Positions 18,159 through 26,794 are shown, numbered from the stretch's first letter. The stretch: 64,000 nucleotides of DNA from RBG-16-64-43 sp964353865 (GCA_964353865.1 CAYGXJ010000002.1:1-64000), one strand, 5' to 3'. The notes: a model not told the origin generated them from the letters alone. Numbers and translations are program-made.

Positions 18159-18728
18159 TCAGGTGGGCGGCCAACGCCGGTCAAACTCGCTGCGGAAGAC
18201 TCCCAGCGTGGGTTCATCGATGACGGTGATGCGAATTTCTGCAAGCGAGATCGCGGATGCGCTGCCCATGAAGTCGAGCACGGCCTGCAGGATAACGTGC
18301 GCGCCACGCGCTTTGGGGAATCCGAAGATACCGGTGCTGATGGCGGGCATGGCGAGGCTGTGAAACCCCTGGGCTGCGGCCAGCGCAAGGGAACTGGCGA
18401 CGGCCGCGGCAAGTTTGCGGTCTTCATCTCCCTCGCCCCACACCGGGCCGACGGCATGGATGACGGCACGGCAGGGGAGCTTTCCGGCGCCGGTAAGGCC
18501 TGGATGCGTGGGGCTCGCAGGCCCGTGCGCCTGCACCCACCTGTCGCTTTCCTCCTGGATGATAGGCCCTCCGCGGCGGAGGATCGCGCCGGCCACGCCC
18601 CCGCCGTGCTGCAACTCCCCGTTGGCGGCGTTGACGATGGCATCCAGCGGTTCTTCGGTCAGGTCGCCGTGCGCGAGGCGCAACTGGCAGCCGCCGGCGA
18701 GAGTCTCAGTTCGAATCACACGCGACAT
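18159..18728 (-). CDS. Macro-domain protein (probable ADP-ribosyl hydrolase)
   Basis: A 189-residue stand-alone macro domain of the MacroD/YmdB type, which binds ADP-ribose and removes it from proteins or from O-acetyl-ADP-ribose. The signature is LDAIVNAANGELQHGGGVAGAI, followed by CRAVIHAVGPVW and the loop MPAISTGIFGFP. It is the first gene of a leftward trio with the methyltransferase and DUF711, just beyond the rplT terminator. No partner ADP-ribosyltransferase is seen nearby. Confidence 0.9.
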   Translation of the reverse strand: MSRVIRTETLAGGCQLRLAHGDLTEEPLDAIVNAANGELQHGGGVAGAILRRGGPIIQEESDRWVQAHGPASPTHPGLTGAGKLPCRAVIHAVGPVWGEGDEDRKLAAAVASSLALAAAQGFHSLAMPAISTGIFGFPKARGAHVILQAVLDFMGSASAISLAEIRITVIDEPTLGVFRSEFDRRWPPT

Positions 18729-18794
18729 GGGGCCACCCGGGGTGATGTTGCGCGTATCGTATCGCGAATTGGCGTGGGGCGCGAGAGCTGCTGG

Positions 18795-18828
18795 GCAAAA
18801 AGAAAGGCCCGGCGCGCGGCCGGGCCTG
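18795..18828 (-). terminator. Terminator of infC-rpmI-rplT
   Basis: On the minus strand a 9-bp stem, AGGCCCGGC / GCCGGGCCT (18805-18827), is followed by TTCTTTTTGCC, 21 nt after the rplT stop. Confidence 0.9.
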
Positions 18829-18848
18829 TGAAGAACGAGCCTGGGAGA

Positions 18849-19196
18849 TCAGCTGCGAGTTGATTCGACGATGCGCTCGAAGGCCTGCGGGTCGCGCACC
18901 GCGAGATCGGCCAGCATCTTGCGGTTGAGGTTGATATTGGCGCGGTGCAACCCGGCAATCAAGCGACTGTAGGTACTGCCACTGAGACGTGCGGCGGCGT
19001 TGATGCGGGCGATCCACAGCCGGCGCAGGTCGCGCTTGCGGTTGCGCCGGTCGCGATAGGCGTACCACAGGCTCTTGAGCATGGCCTCGTTGGCGCGGCG
19101 GAACAGGCGATGCCGCGAGCCAAATTGGCCCTTGCCCATGTGGATGATCTTGCGGTGACGCAGATGAGGCCGAGGGCCTCCCTTGACGCGTGCCAT
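18849..19196 (-). CDS. rplT: 50S ribosomal protein L20
   Basis: A 115-residue L20, an early-binding 23S rRNA protein needed to start 50S assembly. HRKIIHMGKGQFGSRHRLFR and WIARINAAARLSGSTYSRLI are diagnostic. It is last in infC-rpmI-rplT and is followed by a strong terminator. In other bacteria L20 represses the operon; no L20-mimic leader was identified here. Confidence 0.97.
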   Translation of the reverse strand: MARVKGGPRPHLRHRKIIHMGKGQFGSRHRLFRRANEAMLKSLWYAYRDRRNRKRDLRRLWIARINAAARLSGSTYSRLIAGLHRANINLNRKMLADLAVRDPQAFERIVESTRS

Positions 19197-19275
19197 GCTT
19201 CATTCTCCTGCCGACCCCTGCGCGCCGGGAGGTGGGTTCCCAGTTGAGTGCGCGCAACAGCGGCAAACGACCCGC

Positions 19276-19527
19276 CTAACGCGGCGGGTTGGCTTTGTAC
19301 TTGCTCATGTACGGAGCCAGGCTCTTGACGCGCTTGGTTGTGCGCTTACCTTTGACCACCACCATCTCGGCCAAGAGGGCCTTGGTGCGGCGTGGCGTGC
19401 GGCGGCGCAAGTGGCTCTTGCCGCCCTTGGTGCGCACCAGTTTGCCCGAGCCGGTCAGGCGGAAGCGCTTGGCGCTCGCCTTGTGCGTCTTGAGCTTGGT
19501 CTTGCCGGCTTTCACTTTGCGAGGCAT
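19276..19527 (-). CDS. rpmI: 50S ribosomal protein L35
   Basis: An 83-residue L35, somewhat longer than the usual 64-67 because of a C-terminal extension after the standard core KTHKASAKRFRLTGSGKLVR. The open frame begins ten codons earlier, but ATG 19527 gives the universal MPRKVKAGKT opening and has GGGAG about 7 nt upstream. It lies between infC and rplT in the standard order. Confidence 0.95.
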   Translation of the reverse strand: MPRKVKAGKTKLKTHKASAKRFRLTGSGKLVRTKGGKSHLRRRTPRRTKALLAEMVVVKGKRTTKRVKSLAPYMSKYKANPPR

Positions 19528-19614
19528 CCTGTTCTCCCTGCTGAGCCTGTCTCTCAATCACAGGCGGCGCGCTGGGCGCCGCCTGGTTTTGAACCGTGCA
19601 GCATGCGGTGCAGC

Positions 19615-20133
19615 CTACTTCTTCTTTGCCGGGCCGATGACCATCAGCATCGTCCGGCCTTCCATATCCGGGTTCTGTTCCACCACGCCCACGTCGGAGA
19701 GTTCTTGGGCGATCTGTGCCAGATCTTCGCGCGCAATCTCCGGGTAAGTAATCTCGCGCCCGCGGAAGCGGATGCGCACCTTGACCTTCATCCCATCGAG
19801 CAGCCAGCGGCGCGCGTCGCGCAGCTTGAATGCGCGGTGGTGATCGGTCGTCTTGGGGCGCAGGCGGATCTCTTTGACCTCGATCTTGGTCTGGGCGCGC
19901 CGCGCCTCGCGTTCTTTCTTGGCTTTCTCGTAGAGGAACTTGCCAAAATTCAGCACACGGCAAACGGGCGGGTCGGCGTTGGGCGAGACTTCAACCAGGT
20001 CCAAGTTGGCCTCGCGGGCGATACGCAGCGCCTCTTGAGTCGTGACCACGCCTACGTTGGACCCGTCCGGCCCGATCAGGCGAACCTGGCGAACCCGGAT
20101 GGCTTCGTTGATACGGAATTCCGATGCGCTGAT
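19615..20133 (-). CDS. infC: Translation initiation factor IF-3 (ATC start)
   Basis: A 172-residue IF-3, which keeps 30S subunits free and checks initiator tRNA and start codon. Conserved features are RINEAIRVRQVRLIGPDG, VVTTQEALRIAREANLDLVE, and the C-terminal domain VKVRIRFRGREI. No ATG, GTG or TTG exists upstream in frame; GTG 20049 would remove the conserved N-terminus. The only fitting start is ATC at 20133-20131, 7 nt after GGAGGAGG. Use of AUU/AUC/AUA by infC underlies its autoregulation in other bacteria. A TTGACG/TAAACT promoter lies 56 nt upstream. Confidence 0.95.
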   Translation of the reverse strand: MSASEFRINEAIRVRQVRLIGPDGSNVGVVTTQEALRIAREANLDLVEVSPNADPPVCRVLNFGKFLYEKAKKEREARRAQTKIEVKEIRLRPKTTDHHRAFKLRDARRWLLDGMKVKVRIRFRGREITYPEIAREDLAQIAQELSDVGVVEQNPDMEGRTMLMVIGPAKKK

Positions 20134-20188
20134 GGGTGTTCCTCCTCCTGAGCCGCGCCCCCGAACGGGTCGGGTCGAGCGCGGGCGC

Positions 20189-20218
20189 AGTTTACCATGA
20201 ATGAGAACCGGGCGTCAA
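20189..20218 (-). promoter_or_regulatory. Sigma-A promoter of infC-rpmI-rplT
   Basis: Minus strand: TTGACG (20218-20213), 18-bp spacer, TAAACT (20194-20189), ending 55 nt before the infC start. Confidence 0.7.
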
Positions 20219-20227
20219 CCAAAACGC

Positions 20228-20917
20228 CTATTCGGCGGCGGGCTGGGCCTCAGAGCCGGTGCGTGGAATGATGGTCACCTTGCGGTGATTGCCAGTTCCG
20301 ACGCTCTCGGTATGCACCTGGTCGTGGCCGCGGAGTTCGAGATGGACGATGCGCCGGTCGGCGGCGGTCATCGGTTCGAGGGCCACGGTGCGCCCGTGTT
20401 CCATCACCTGCAGTGCGGCGCGGCGGGCCATGCGGCGCAGTTGCTGCTCGCGACGTTCGCGGAAGCCCTCGGCGTCGACCACCACCGGCAGCGGGTGGCC
20501 CAGTTCGCGGGCCACGATCAGGCGGGTGATGTATTGCAGGGCGGCCAGGCCGTCGCCGCGCTGGGCAGTGAGAGCACCCAGGTGCTCGCCGTGCAAGTCC
20601 ACCCAGGCGTGGCGCGGCTCGTCGGGTCTTTCCGGCTCCACCCAACGCATGCTTATGCGCCCGTGCAGGCCCATGCGCGTGAGCAGTTCCTCGACCACGG
20701 TGTGCACCATCTCCAGTTCCGCATCGCCCGAGGCACCCTCGGTCGTGCGCAGAGTCAGCCGCACGCGCGCCTGACGCGGGGCTTCGCCGTCGTCGGCGCC
20801 GCCCTGGTCAAGCACCGTCACCTCCACCTGCTCGCGGGGTACGCCAAGCTCGGTCACCCCGCGCTCGACGGCCTCCTCGACGGTGGGAGCAATGACTTCC
20901 AGGTTGGCTTGTCGCAT
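20228..20917 (-). CDS. jag: RNA-binding protein Jag/KhpB
   Basis: A 229-residue Jag protein: N-terminal Jag_N segment (about 1-55), a KH domain in the middle and a C-terminal R3H domain (RMARRAALQVMEHG, then LEPMTAADRRIVHLEL). KhpB works with KhpA as an RNA chaperone linked to cell elongation and division. ATG 20917 is preferred over 20926 because AAGGA lies 8 nt before it and MRQANLEVIAPTVEEAV fits the family. It follows yidC by 19 nt, the usual pairing. Confidence 0.9.
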   Translation of the reverse strand: MRQANLEVIAPTVEEAVERGVTELGVPREQVEVTVLDQGGADDGEAPRQARVRLTLRTTEGASGDAELEMVHTVVEELLTRMGLHGRISMRWVEPERPDEPRHAWVDLHGEHLGALTAQRGDGLAALQYITRLIVARELGHPLPVVVDAEGFRERREQQLRRMARRAALQVMEHGRTVALEPMTAADRRIVHLELRGHDQVHTESVGTGNHRKVTIIPRTGSEAQPAAE

Positions 20918-20936
20918 GAACCCCATCCTTGGCCGC

Positions 20937-21716
20937 CTACTTTATGGCCTTGACTGCCGGCTTGAGCCCCAGCGCGCGGCGCACATCGACCTTGCCCATC
21001 AGGGCGTACTGAGCGATGGCCAGCAGGTTGGAGACGACGAAGTACACCGACAGCCCCGAGGAGAAGGTGAGCGCGAAGTAACCCAGCAGAACGGGCATGT
21101 AGAGATTCATCATGCGCGTCATCTGAGAACTTTGCGGGTCGGCGGTGGGCGGCGTGATCAGCTTTTGCGAGAACCAGGTGGTCACCAACACCAAGATGGC
21201 CAGCACGGGAATGCCGAAGGTGGGCAGGAAAGGCAGGAACAGCCGTTCCGGTTGAGCCAGGTTCATCCACAAGAAATGATTGTCGATCGGAATCAAGCTG
21301 GTGGCGTTCGGGAAGAATTCGTAGATGTGCCGGGTCAGGTCGATAAGCTGCAACGGTGAGGCACCCAGGGTGCGCATGATGGCCTGATACAGGCCGATCA
21401 GGATCGGCAGCTGGACGAGCGTCGGCAGGCATCCACCCAGCGGGTTGGCGCCCGCCTCGCGGTACATGCGCATCTGCTCGCTGGCCAGCTTCTCACGATC
21501 CTTGGCGTACTTCTTCTGAACCTCCTGCCACTCTTTCGACTGCATCAACTTCTGCTGCTTCTGCGTGCTCTTCTGCTGTTGATAGGTCAACGGAAAAGTC
21601 AGCAGGCGAATCAGCACAGTGAACATGATGATCGCCAGCGCGAAGTTGTGCCCCAGCAATTGATACAGGAACAGCAGGGCATTGATCATGGGGTCGAGAA
21701 TGAATGTGTTCCACAT
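20937..21716 (-). CDS. yidC: Membrane protein insertase YidC/Oxa1
   Basis: A 259-residue YidC of the short form without the large periplasmic P1 domain of Gram-negative enzymes. The first membrane helix is around residues 5-45, a charged cytoplasmic loop KSTQKQQKLMQSKEWQEVQK follows, then GGCLPTLVQLPILIGLYQAI and three further helices. It inserts and folds membrane proteins with or without SecYEG. It sits between jag and a beta-propeller lipoprotein in the rpmH-rnpA-yidD-yidC-jag cluster. Confidence 0.95.
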   Translation of the reverse strand: MWNTFILDPMINALLFLYQLLGHNFALAIIMFTVLIRLLTFPLTYQQQKSTQKQQKLMQSKEWQEVQKKYAKDREKLASEQMRMYREAGANPLGGCLPTLVQLPILIGLYQAIMRTLGASPLQLIDLTRHIYEFFPNATSLIPIDNHFLWMNLAQPERLFLPFLPTFGIPVLAILVLVTTWFSQKLITPPTADPQSSQMTRMMNLYMPVLLGYFALTFSSGLSVYFVVSNLLAIAQYALMGKVDVRRALGLKPAVKAIK

Positions 21717-21736
21717 GGGAGGTCACCTGGCTCTGC

Positions 21737-22855
21737 TTACTTGGGCGGGATGAAGCCCCACAACTTGGCACCGTTCTGCGGATCGAGGGCTACCAGCGGC
21801 GACTCGCTCTCCAGCACGGTAAAGAGCAGCCTGCCGCCGGCCAACAGCGGGTCGCCATACAGCTTGCCGCCCAGGGACTGCTGCCAACGGATGGTGCCAT
21901 CGGCCGCGTCGAGCGCGTAGGCGGTGCCGGCCTCGGTGCCGATATAGATGAGGCCTGCCTCCGCGAAGGGCGTGGCGCGCACCGGGCTGTCGAGCCGCAC
22001 CTGCCATAGCGTGCGGCCGCTGGCAAGTTCCACTGCCTGCAGCCCGCCGCTCAAATCGCCGAAGATCGCGCTCTCGCCCACGACGACGGGCGCGCCCCAC
22101 ACCCAGCCCTTGGCCTGGGTGGTCCACACTTCGCGCCCGTGCGCGGCGTCGAGGGCCACGACCCGCCCGTCAAACGTCCCGATCAGAACGAGGTTGTTGG
22201 CCACGGCCGGCCCGCCGGCTAACGCGGCGCCCAGGTCGCGCGACCAGACAAGTTGACCATCGGCCGCACGAACGGCGTACAGGTTGTGGTCGAGCGAGGC
22301 TACGTAGAGCAGCTCGCCCAGCGGGACGGGCGCACTCCAGATGGCGTGCGTGGCGCTAAAGATCCAGCGCGTTGCGCCGTCGGCCGCATTGAGCGCGTAG
22401 AGCGCTCCATTGCCAGCCGGAGCGTAAAGGCTCTCGCCCAGCGCGAGCGCCGGGGCCACGAACGGCTCGCGGCCCAGCGGCATCTTCCACACAACGGTGC
22501 CGCTCGTAGCGTCCACGAGATGGACGGACTTGTCGGAGCTCGTCAGCGCCAGCCGGCCGTCGGAGGTGAGCGCCGGGTTGCTGTAAAAGGTCGTGCCGGC
22601 CGCTGCCTTGTCCGGATAGCGCCAGCGCAGCGTCCCGTTCTGCAGGTCGAGTGCATACAGGTACTGCCCATCGGCCAGATAGGCGGTGGCGGCGGAGGCC
22701 GACAGGCCGGGCCACGAGGTGCTCGGCAGCGTGCCGGAACATGCGCCGAGAAGCACGGCCAGCGCCAAGCTGGCCAGTACCAGCCCAGCGCGCTTCGTGC
22801 CAGTTCGCGGGAAGTAATGCTCGAATGCATGAGTGAGATGGGCGATGCGAAGCAC
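21737..22855 (-). CDS. PQQ-type beta-propeller lipoprotein
   Basis: A 372-residue lipoprotein with signal segment and lipobox LAVLLGAC, followed by seven or eight repeats of the PQQ/BamB type (xxxLYALDAADGxxRW). Repeats include YLYALDLQNGTLRWRY, ALYALNAADGATRWIF and TAYALDAADGTIRWQQ. In Gram-negatives BamB helps outer-membrane assembly; here, beside yidC, a role in helping secreted or inserted proteins is only suggested by position. GTG 22855 (GGAG 9 nt upstream) is chosen because it gives a compact signal peptide; the longer frame overlaps yidD. Confidence 0.8.
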   Translation of the reverse strand: MLRIAHLTHAFEHYFPRTGTKRAGLVLASLALAVLLGACSGTLPSTSWPGLSASAATAYLADGQYLYALDLQNGTLRWRYPDKAAAGTTFYSNPALTSDGRLALTSSDKSVHLVDATSGTVVWKMPLGREPFVAPALALGESLYAPAGNGALYALNAADGATRWIFSATHAIWSAPVPLGELLYVASLDHNLYAVRAADGQLVWSRDLGAALAGGPAVANNLVLIGTFDGRVVALDAAHGREVWTTQAKGWVWGAPVVVGESAIFGDLSGGLQAVELASGRTLWQVRLDSPVRATPFAEAGLIYIGTEAGTAYALDAADGTIRWQQSLGGKLYGDPLLAGGRLLFTVLESESPLVALDPQNGAKLWGFIPPK

Positions 22856-22887
22856 GCTAGTCGTCTCCGTGAATCCTTCTCCCCTTG

Positions 22888-23172
22888 TCAGGGAACCGGG
22901 TCGTACCCGCCCGGGTTGAACGGTTGGCAACGCAAGACACGCCAAGCCGCCATCGTGCCACCTTTGAGCAGGCCGTACTTCGCCACCGCCTGATAGCCGT
23001 AGTGCGAACAGGTGGGATAGAAGCGGCACGTGTTCACCGGGATGAGGCGTGAGAGAGTCATCTGATAGACCCGCATGAGCGCAAGCGCGCCGAGCCGCGG
23101 CAGGTTGGGTGCACTCAATGGAATCGAGCGCAGCGGCGGATCAGGCGCGATCGGATGTTCCACTTTGTCCAT
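22888..23172 (-). CDS. yidD: Membrane protein insertion efficiency factor YidD
   Basis: A 94-residue YidD: RVYQMTLSRLIPVNTCRFYPTCSHYGYQAV and CQPFNPGGYDPVP are the family signature with its three conserved cysteines. The protein is membrane-associated and aids YidC-dependent insertion. Its first 32 nt overlap the end of rnpA in another frame. The first about 25 residues are proline-rich and poorly conserved, so a later start is possible. Confidence 0.93.
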   Translation of the reverse strand: MDKVEHPIAPDPPLRSIPLSAPNLPRLGALALMRVYQMTLSRLIPVNTCRFYPTCSHYGYQAVAKYGLLKGGTMAAWRVLRCQPFNPGGYDPVP

Positions 23173-23512
23173 TTTCAGCGTTCAGGCATCCCGCCCGATG
23201 CAGCAGCACCCGCAGCGCAGCGCGCACCTCAGCCCACGGCGCCTCAAGCAACGGACGACGTGCGGTGATCACCAGGTCGATCCCCGGCCGCAGTGCGGGC
23301 AGCAAGGGCTGCAATGCGGCACGCAAACGCCGCCGCGCACGATTGCGGCTGACGGCCGTGCCCACTGCGCGGCTGGCTGTGACACCGATACGGAACGAGA
23401 GCTCAGCGCTGGGGGCGACGACAACAACCATAAGCGGGTGGGCGTGGGAAATACCATGTCGCCTCACCCGCTGGAATTCGCTCGCGCGTCGCAGGCGAAA
23501 CCTTCGCTGCAT
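23141..23512 (-). CDS. rnpA: Ribonuclease P protein component
   Basis: A 123-residue protein subunit of RNase P, which matures the 5' end of tRNAs. The RNA-binding signature SRNRARRRLRAAL and the N-terminal RRFRLRRASEFQRVRR are present. The frame is open for another 154 codons upstream, crossing rpmH in a different frame; ATG 23512 is used because it starts the conserved domain. The Shine-Dalgarno is weak (GGAATGG). It lies between rpmH and yidD as usual. Confidence 0.92.
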   Translation of the reverse strand: MQRRFRLRRASEFQRVRRHGISHAHPLMVVVVAPSAELSFRIGVTASRAVGTAVSRNRARRRLRAALQPLLPALRPGIDLVITARRPLLEAPWAEVRAALRVLLHRAGCLNAENGQSGTSDRA

Positions 23513-23640
23513 CCATTCCAGCCGGGGTGCCGATAGCGGGTTGCGCCGAAGGTCGCCCCGTCTGATTCCTCGTCCATCCGCCGTGGCGTGCTGTGGGGGT
23601 GGCGCCGTGGCCGCAATCGTGCGGCCCAGGGCGCTGCCAA

Positions 23641-23814
23641 CTACGAGTTCCAGTTGACCTTCTTGACGTGTGTGCGCCGGACGGTCAGGCGCAGGCGGCC
23701 CTTGGCACGCCGCGAGGCGAGGACCTTGCGCCCGCCGCGCGTGGCCATGCGCGCGCGAAAGCCGTGCACGCGCGCGCGTCGCCGAATCTTGGGCTGATAA
23801 GTACGCTTGGGCAT
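23641..23814 (-). CDS. rpmH: 50S ribosomal protein L34 with C-terminal extension
   Basis: A 57-residue L34. MPKRTYQPKIRRRARVHGF and RARMATRGGRKVLASRRAKG are the universal core; a further 14 residues, ending HVKKVNWNS, extend beyond the usual end. AGAAGGA lies 8 nt before the ATG and a TTGACC/TATAAT promoter is upstream. It heads the rpmH-rnpA-yidD-propeller-yidC-jag cluster. dnaA, often the divergent neighbour of rpmH, is absent; sdhC is there instead. Confidence 0.95.
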   Translation of the reverse strand: MPKRTYQPKIRRRARVHGFRARMATRGGRKVLASRRAKGRLRLTVRRTHVKKVNWNS

Positions 23815-23851
23815 CCGAGAATCCTTCTGACCCGATCAGAGTTGGAGGCTG

Positions 23852-23881
23852 ATTATACCAGCCGCCGCGCCGAGCGGTCAA
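23852..23881 (-). promoter_or_regulatory. Sigma-A promoter of rpmH
   Basis: Minus strand: TTGACC (23881-23876), 18-bp spacer, perfect TATAAT (23857-23852), 37 nt before the ATG. Confidence 0.85.
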
Positions 23882-24042
23882 CCGCCACGAGCCTCGACGC
23901 AACGCAAGTTGGGGGATCGGGGATCCCTGCAATGACGCCATGGGCGATTTGTCGGCGCCACAAAGGCCCTTCATCCAACCTGATCGTGCTCTGTCGGTCC
24001 GGGTCTAACGCCGGCGGCATCCCGTCTACGCTGGGCCCTCCG

Positions 24043-24071
24043 TTGACGCCCCAAATTCGGAGTGCTAGAAT
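24043..24071 (+). promoter_or_regulatory. Sigma-A promoter of sdhCDAB
   Basis: TTGACG and TAGAAT are spaced by 17 bp. The sdhC ATG follows 99 nt later, leaving a leader of about 90 nt with no recognised riboswitch. Confidence 0.8.
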
Positions 24072-24170
24072 GCGATCCGTCGCGTTTCACGGGCGCCCGC
24101 AGTATGGCTCATTCCCCGCCCTACCAGCGCGACCTCACCTGGCTGGGTCGGCACCAAACTGGAGGCGGGC

Positions 24171-24584
24171 ATGAGTCCTTTGCGCACGGTCATCACCGGC
24201 AGCGTGCGCTATCGCGGCCGGGAGGGGCAGTTAGCCTTCATCCTTCACCGCCTCGGCGGGCTGGGCACGCTGCTCTTCCTCGCCCTGCACATCCTCGACA
24301 CCTCGACCGTTTACTTCTTCCCCAACCTCTACAAAGAAGCGCTGGCGCTTTACCGCCACCCGCTCTTCATGCTGGGGGAAATCTTCCTGGTGGCGGCTGT
24401 GATCTATCACGGCGCCAATGGTTTGCGGATTGCCCTCTTCGACTTGTTCCCTCGGTTATGGCGCGCAGAGCGCGAGAAGCCCTCGGTCTACACCACCCTG
24501 GCGGTGACCGTGATCTTGTGGTTGCCTGCGGCCTTCATCATGGGGCGTAGCTTGATCGTCCACACCTTCCTGGGGTGGAAGTAG
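24171..24584 (+). CDS. sdhC: Succinate dehydrogenase cytochrome b subunit
   Basis: A 137-residue membrane subunit with three helices (about 24-43, 67-86, 108-130). FILHRLGGLGTLLFLALHILD and VAAVIYHGANGLRI match SdhC; H41 or H80 probably binds heme b. It anchors the SdhAB catalytic part and passes electrons to quinone. GGAGGCGGGC precedes the ATG. It is first in sdhCDAB with its own promoter. Confidence 0.9.
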   Translation: MSPLRTVITGSVRYRGREGQLAFILHRLGGLGTLLFLALHILDTSTVYFFPNLYKEALALYRHPLFMLGEIFLVAAVIYHGANGLRIALFDLFPRLWRAEREKPSVYTTLAVTVILWLPAAFIMGRSLIVHTFLGWK

Positions 24585-24593
24585 GAGACGGCG

Positions 24594-25004
24594 ATGATCA
24601 CGCTCAATACAACCTCGCGGGTCGTGTCCCCGCCGCCGCGCTCGCTCGATGGGCGCATCTGGCTGCTGATGCGCTACAGCGGCATCGCACTCATCCCGCT
24701 GGTATGGATCCACATCCTGATTCAGGACGTGCTGGTGGGCGTGCACCGGATCGACATTGATTATGTCGCCCTGCGCTGGGCCACCCTCGGCTGGCGCGTC
24801 TACGATATGGCGCTGCTGGCCTTCGCTTTCGCGCACGGCATGAATGGTCTGCGCCAGGTGCTTGAGGACTACATCACCCGCGACCGGCCGCGACGGCTCG
24901 TGCGCTGGGGGCTCTTCGCCGCGTGGCTGGTCATCACGGCCATCGGTGCAGCCGCCATCGTCGGCGGCGTCGGGCGCGGGGCCGGAGAGGCGGGCGGTTC
25001 ATGA
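24594..25004 (+). CDS. sdhD: Succinate dehydrogenase membrane anchor subunit
   Basis: A 136-residue second anchor subunit with three helices (about 28-52, 60-82 with FAFAHGMNGLRQV, 102-125). The His in FAFAHGMNGL is the second heme-ligand candidate. It ends with a 4-nt ATGA overlap with sdhA, implying coupled translation. Sequence conservation of SdhD is low, so the call rests partly on position. Confidence 0.87.
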   Translation: MITLNTTSRVVSPPPRSLDGRIWLLMRYSGIALIPLVWIHILIQDVLVGVHRIDIDYVALRWATLGWRVYDMALLAFAFAHGMNGLRQVLEDYITRDRPRRLVRWGLFAAWLVITAIGAAAIVGGVGRGAGEAGGS

Positions 25005-26794
25005 CACACCACCACCAATTCGACGCGGTCGTCGTGGGCGCCGGCGGTGCGGGGCTGATGGCGGCGCTGCAGGCCGCACGCCTGACCAACGTCGCCGTCA
25101 TCTCCAAGATGTACCCCACCCGCTCGCACACCGGCACCGCCCAGGGCGGCATCGCCGCGCCGCTCGGCAACATGGAAGAAGACCACTGGGAATGGTACAT
25201 GTACGACACGGTCAAGGGCGGCGACTACCTGGTGGATCAAGATGCGGCCGAGATCCTGGCGCGCGAATCGGTCGAGGCCATCTACGAACTCGAACACATG
25301 GGGCTGCCCTTCGACCGCACCGAGGAAGGACGCATCGAGCAGCGCCGGTTCGGCGGGCACACGCGCGAATACGGCAAAGGCCCGGTGATGCGCTCGTGCA
25401 AGAGCGCCGACCGCACCGGCCATATGATTCTCCAGACGCTCTACCAGAACTGCATCAAGCACAACGTGCGTTTCTTCGATGAATTCTTCGTAGCCGACGT
25501 GCTGGTGCACGATGGCGTGGCGCGCGGCGTGGTAGCGGTGGAGATCGCCACCGGCGAGCTGCATCTCTTCCATGCCAAGGCCGTACTCCTGGCGAGCGGC
25601 GGGTTCGGACGCATGTTCGCCGTCACCTCCAACGCCCATTCGCTGACCGGCGAGCCGGTGGCCGCGCTCTATCGGCGCGGGCTGCCGCTGGAGGATATGG
25701 AATTTTTCCAGTTCCACCCGACCGGCATCTACAAGATGGGCATCCTGCTGTCGGAGGCGGCTCGCGGCGAAGGCGGCGTACTGCTCAATGGGCGCGGCGA
25801 GCGCTTCCTCGAGAACTACGTACCTACGCTCATGGACCTGGCCCCGCGCGATATGCTCTCGCGCTTCATCTATCAAGAAGTGGCGGCCGGGCGTGGGGTG
25901 GACGGTAAAGATTACGTTTACCTCGACATCCGCCCGGAGACGATCAACCGCTGCGGGAGCGCGCCCGGCGGGCGGACGGTGACGGCGGCCGAGCTCGAGG
26001 AGAAACTGCCCGACATCATCGAGATGATGCGCGTCTACATGGGGGTCGAGCCGATGCGCGAGCCGGTGCCCGTCCAGCCCACCGCGCACTATGCCATGGG
26101 CGGCATTCCCACCGACAACGACGGGCGGGTTCTCGCCGGCCCAGCGCGCACAGTGAGCGGGCTGTATGCGGCCGGCGAGTGCGCCTGCGTCTCGGTGCAC
26201 GGCGCCAACCGCCTGGGCACCAACTCCCTGGTCGACCTGGTGGTCTTCGGCCGGCGCGGCGGCAAGGCACTGGGCGAGTTCTGCCGGCGCGCCGATTACG
26301 CCCCGCTGCCGCCACAGGCGGAAGCCGAGGCCCACGACGCGCTCGCGGAACTGCGGGCCAGCCGCGGCCGAGAGCGGGTGGGAACGGTGCGCAGCGAGTT
26401 GCAGCGCGTGATGATGGACAACGTGGGCGTATTCCGCAAGGCCGCCGGCATGCGCGAGGCGTTGTCTACAGTCCGCGCGTTGAAGGAGCGCTACACACAG
26501 ATCGGCCTTGACGACCGCGGCGCGACGTTTAACACAGACCTGCTGGAGGCGTTTGAACTCGGCGCGCTGCTTGACCTGGCGGAGGTCACGACCGCCTCGG
26601 CTCTCCAGCGCACCGAAAGCCGCGGCGCGCACTACCGCGACGATTTTCCCGAACGCGATGACACCCACTGGCTGAAGCACACGCTGGCTTCCTGCAGCGA
26701 GGGGGCCAGTGTGCGCCCCACGCGAGGCGAGGTGCGCTTCGAGGCCAAGCCGGTGGTGGTCACGCGCTTCGAGCCCAAGCCGCGTACGTACTGA
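25001..26794 (+). CDS. sdhA: Succinate dehydrogenase flavoprotein subunit
   Basis: A 597-residue catalytic subunit oxidising succinate to fumarate. The FAD-binding AVVVGAGGAGLMAALQA opens it; the histidine in TRSHTGTAQGG carries the covalent FAD; FQFHPTGI, HYAMGGI and GANRLGTNSL hold active-site residues. ATG 25001 is the true start (MTHHHQFDAVVVG); the longer frame to 24923 overlaps sdhD. SHTGT replaces the commoner SHTVA pattern. Fumarate reductase in the reverse direction is possible. Confidence 0.96.
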   Translation: MTHHHQFDAVVVGAGGAGLMAALQAARLTNVAVISKMYPTRSHTGTAQGGIAAPLGNMEEDHWEWYMYDTVKGGDYLVDQDAAEILARESVEAIYELEHMGLPFDRTEEGRIEQRRFGGHTREYGKGPVMRSCKSADRTGHMILQTLYQNCIKHNVRFFDEFFVADVLVHDGVARGVVAVEIATGELHLFHAKAVLLASGGFGRMFAVTSNAHSLTGEPVAALYRRGLPLEDMEFFQFHPTGIYKMGILLSEAARGEGGVLLNGRGERFLENYVPTLMDLAPRDMLSRFIYQEVAAGRGVDGKDYVYLDIRPETINRCGSAPGGRTVTAAELEEKLPDIIEMMRVYMGVEPMREPVPVQPTAHYAMGGIPTDNDGRVLAGPARTVSGLYAAGECACVSVHGANRLGTNSLVDLVVFGRRGGKALGEFCRRADYAPLPPQAEAEAHDALAELRASRGRERVGTVRSELQRVMMDNVGVFRKAAGMREALSTVRALKERYTQIGLDDRGATFNTDLLEAFELGALLDLAEVTTASALQRTESRGAHYRDDFPERDDTHWLKHTLASCSEGASVRPTRGEVRFEAKPVVVTRFEPKPRTY

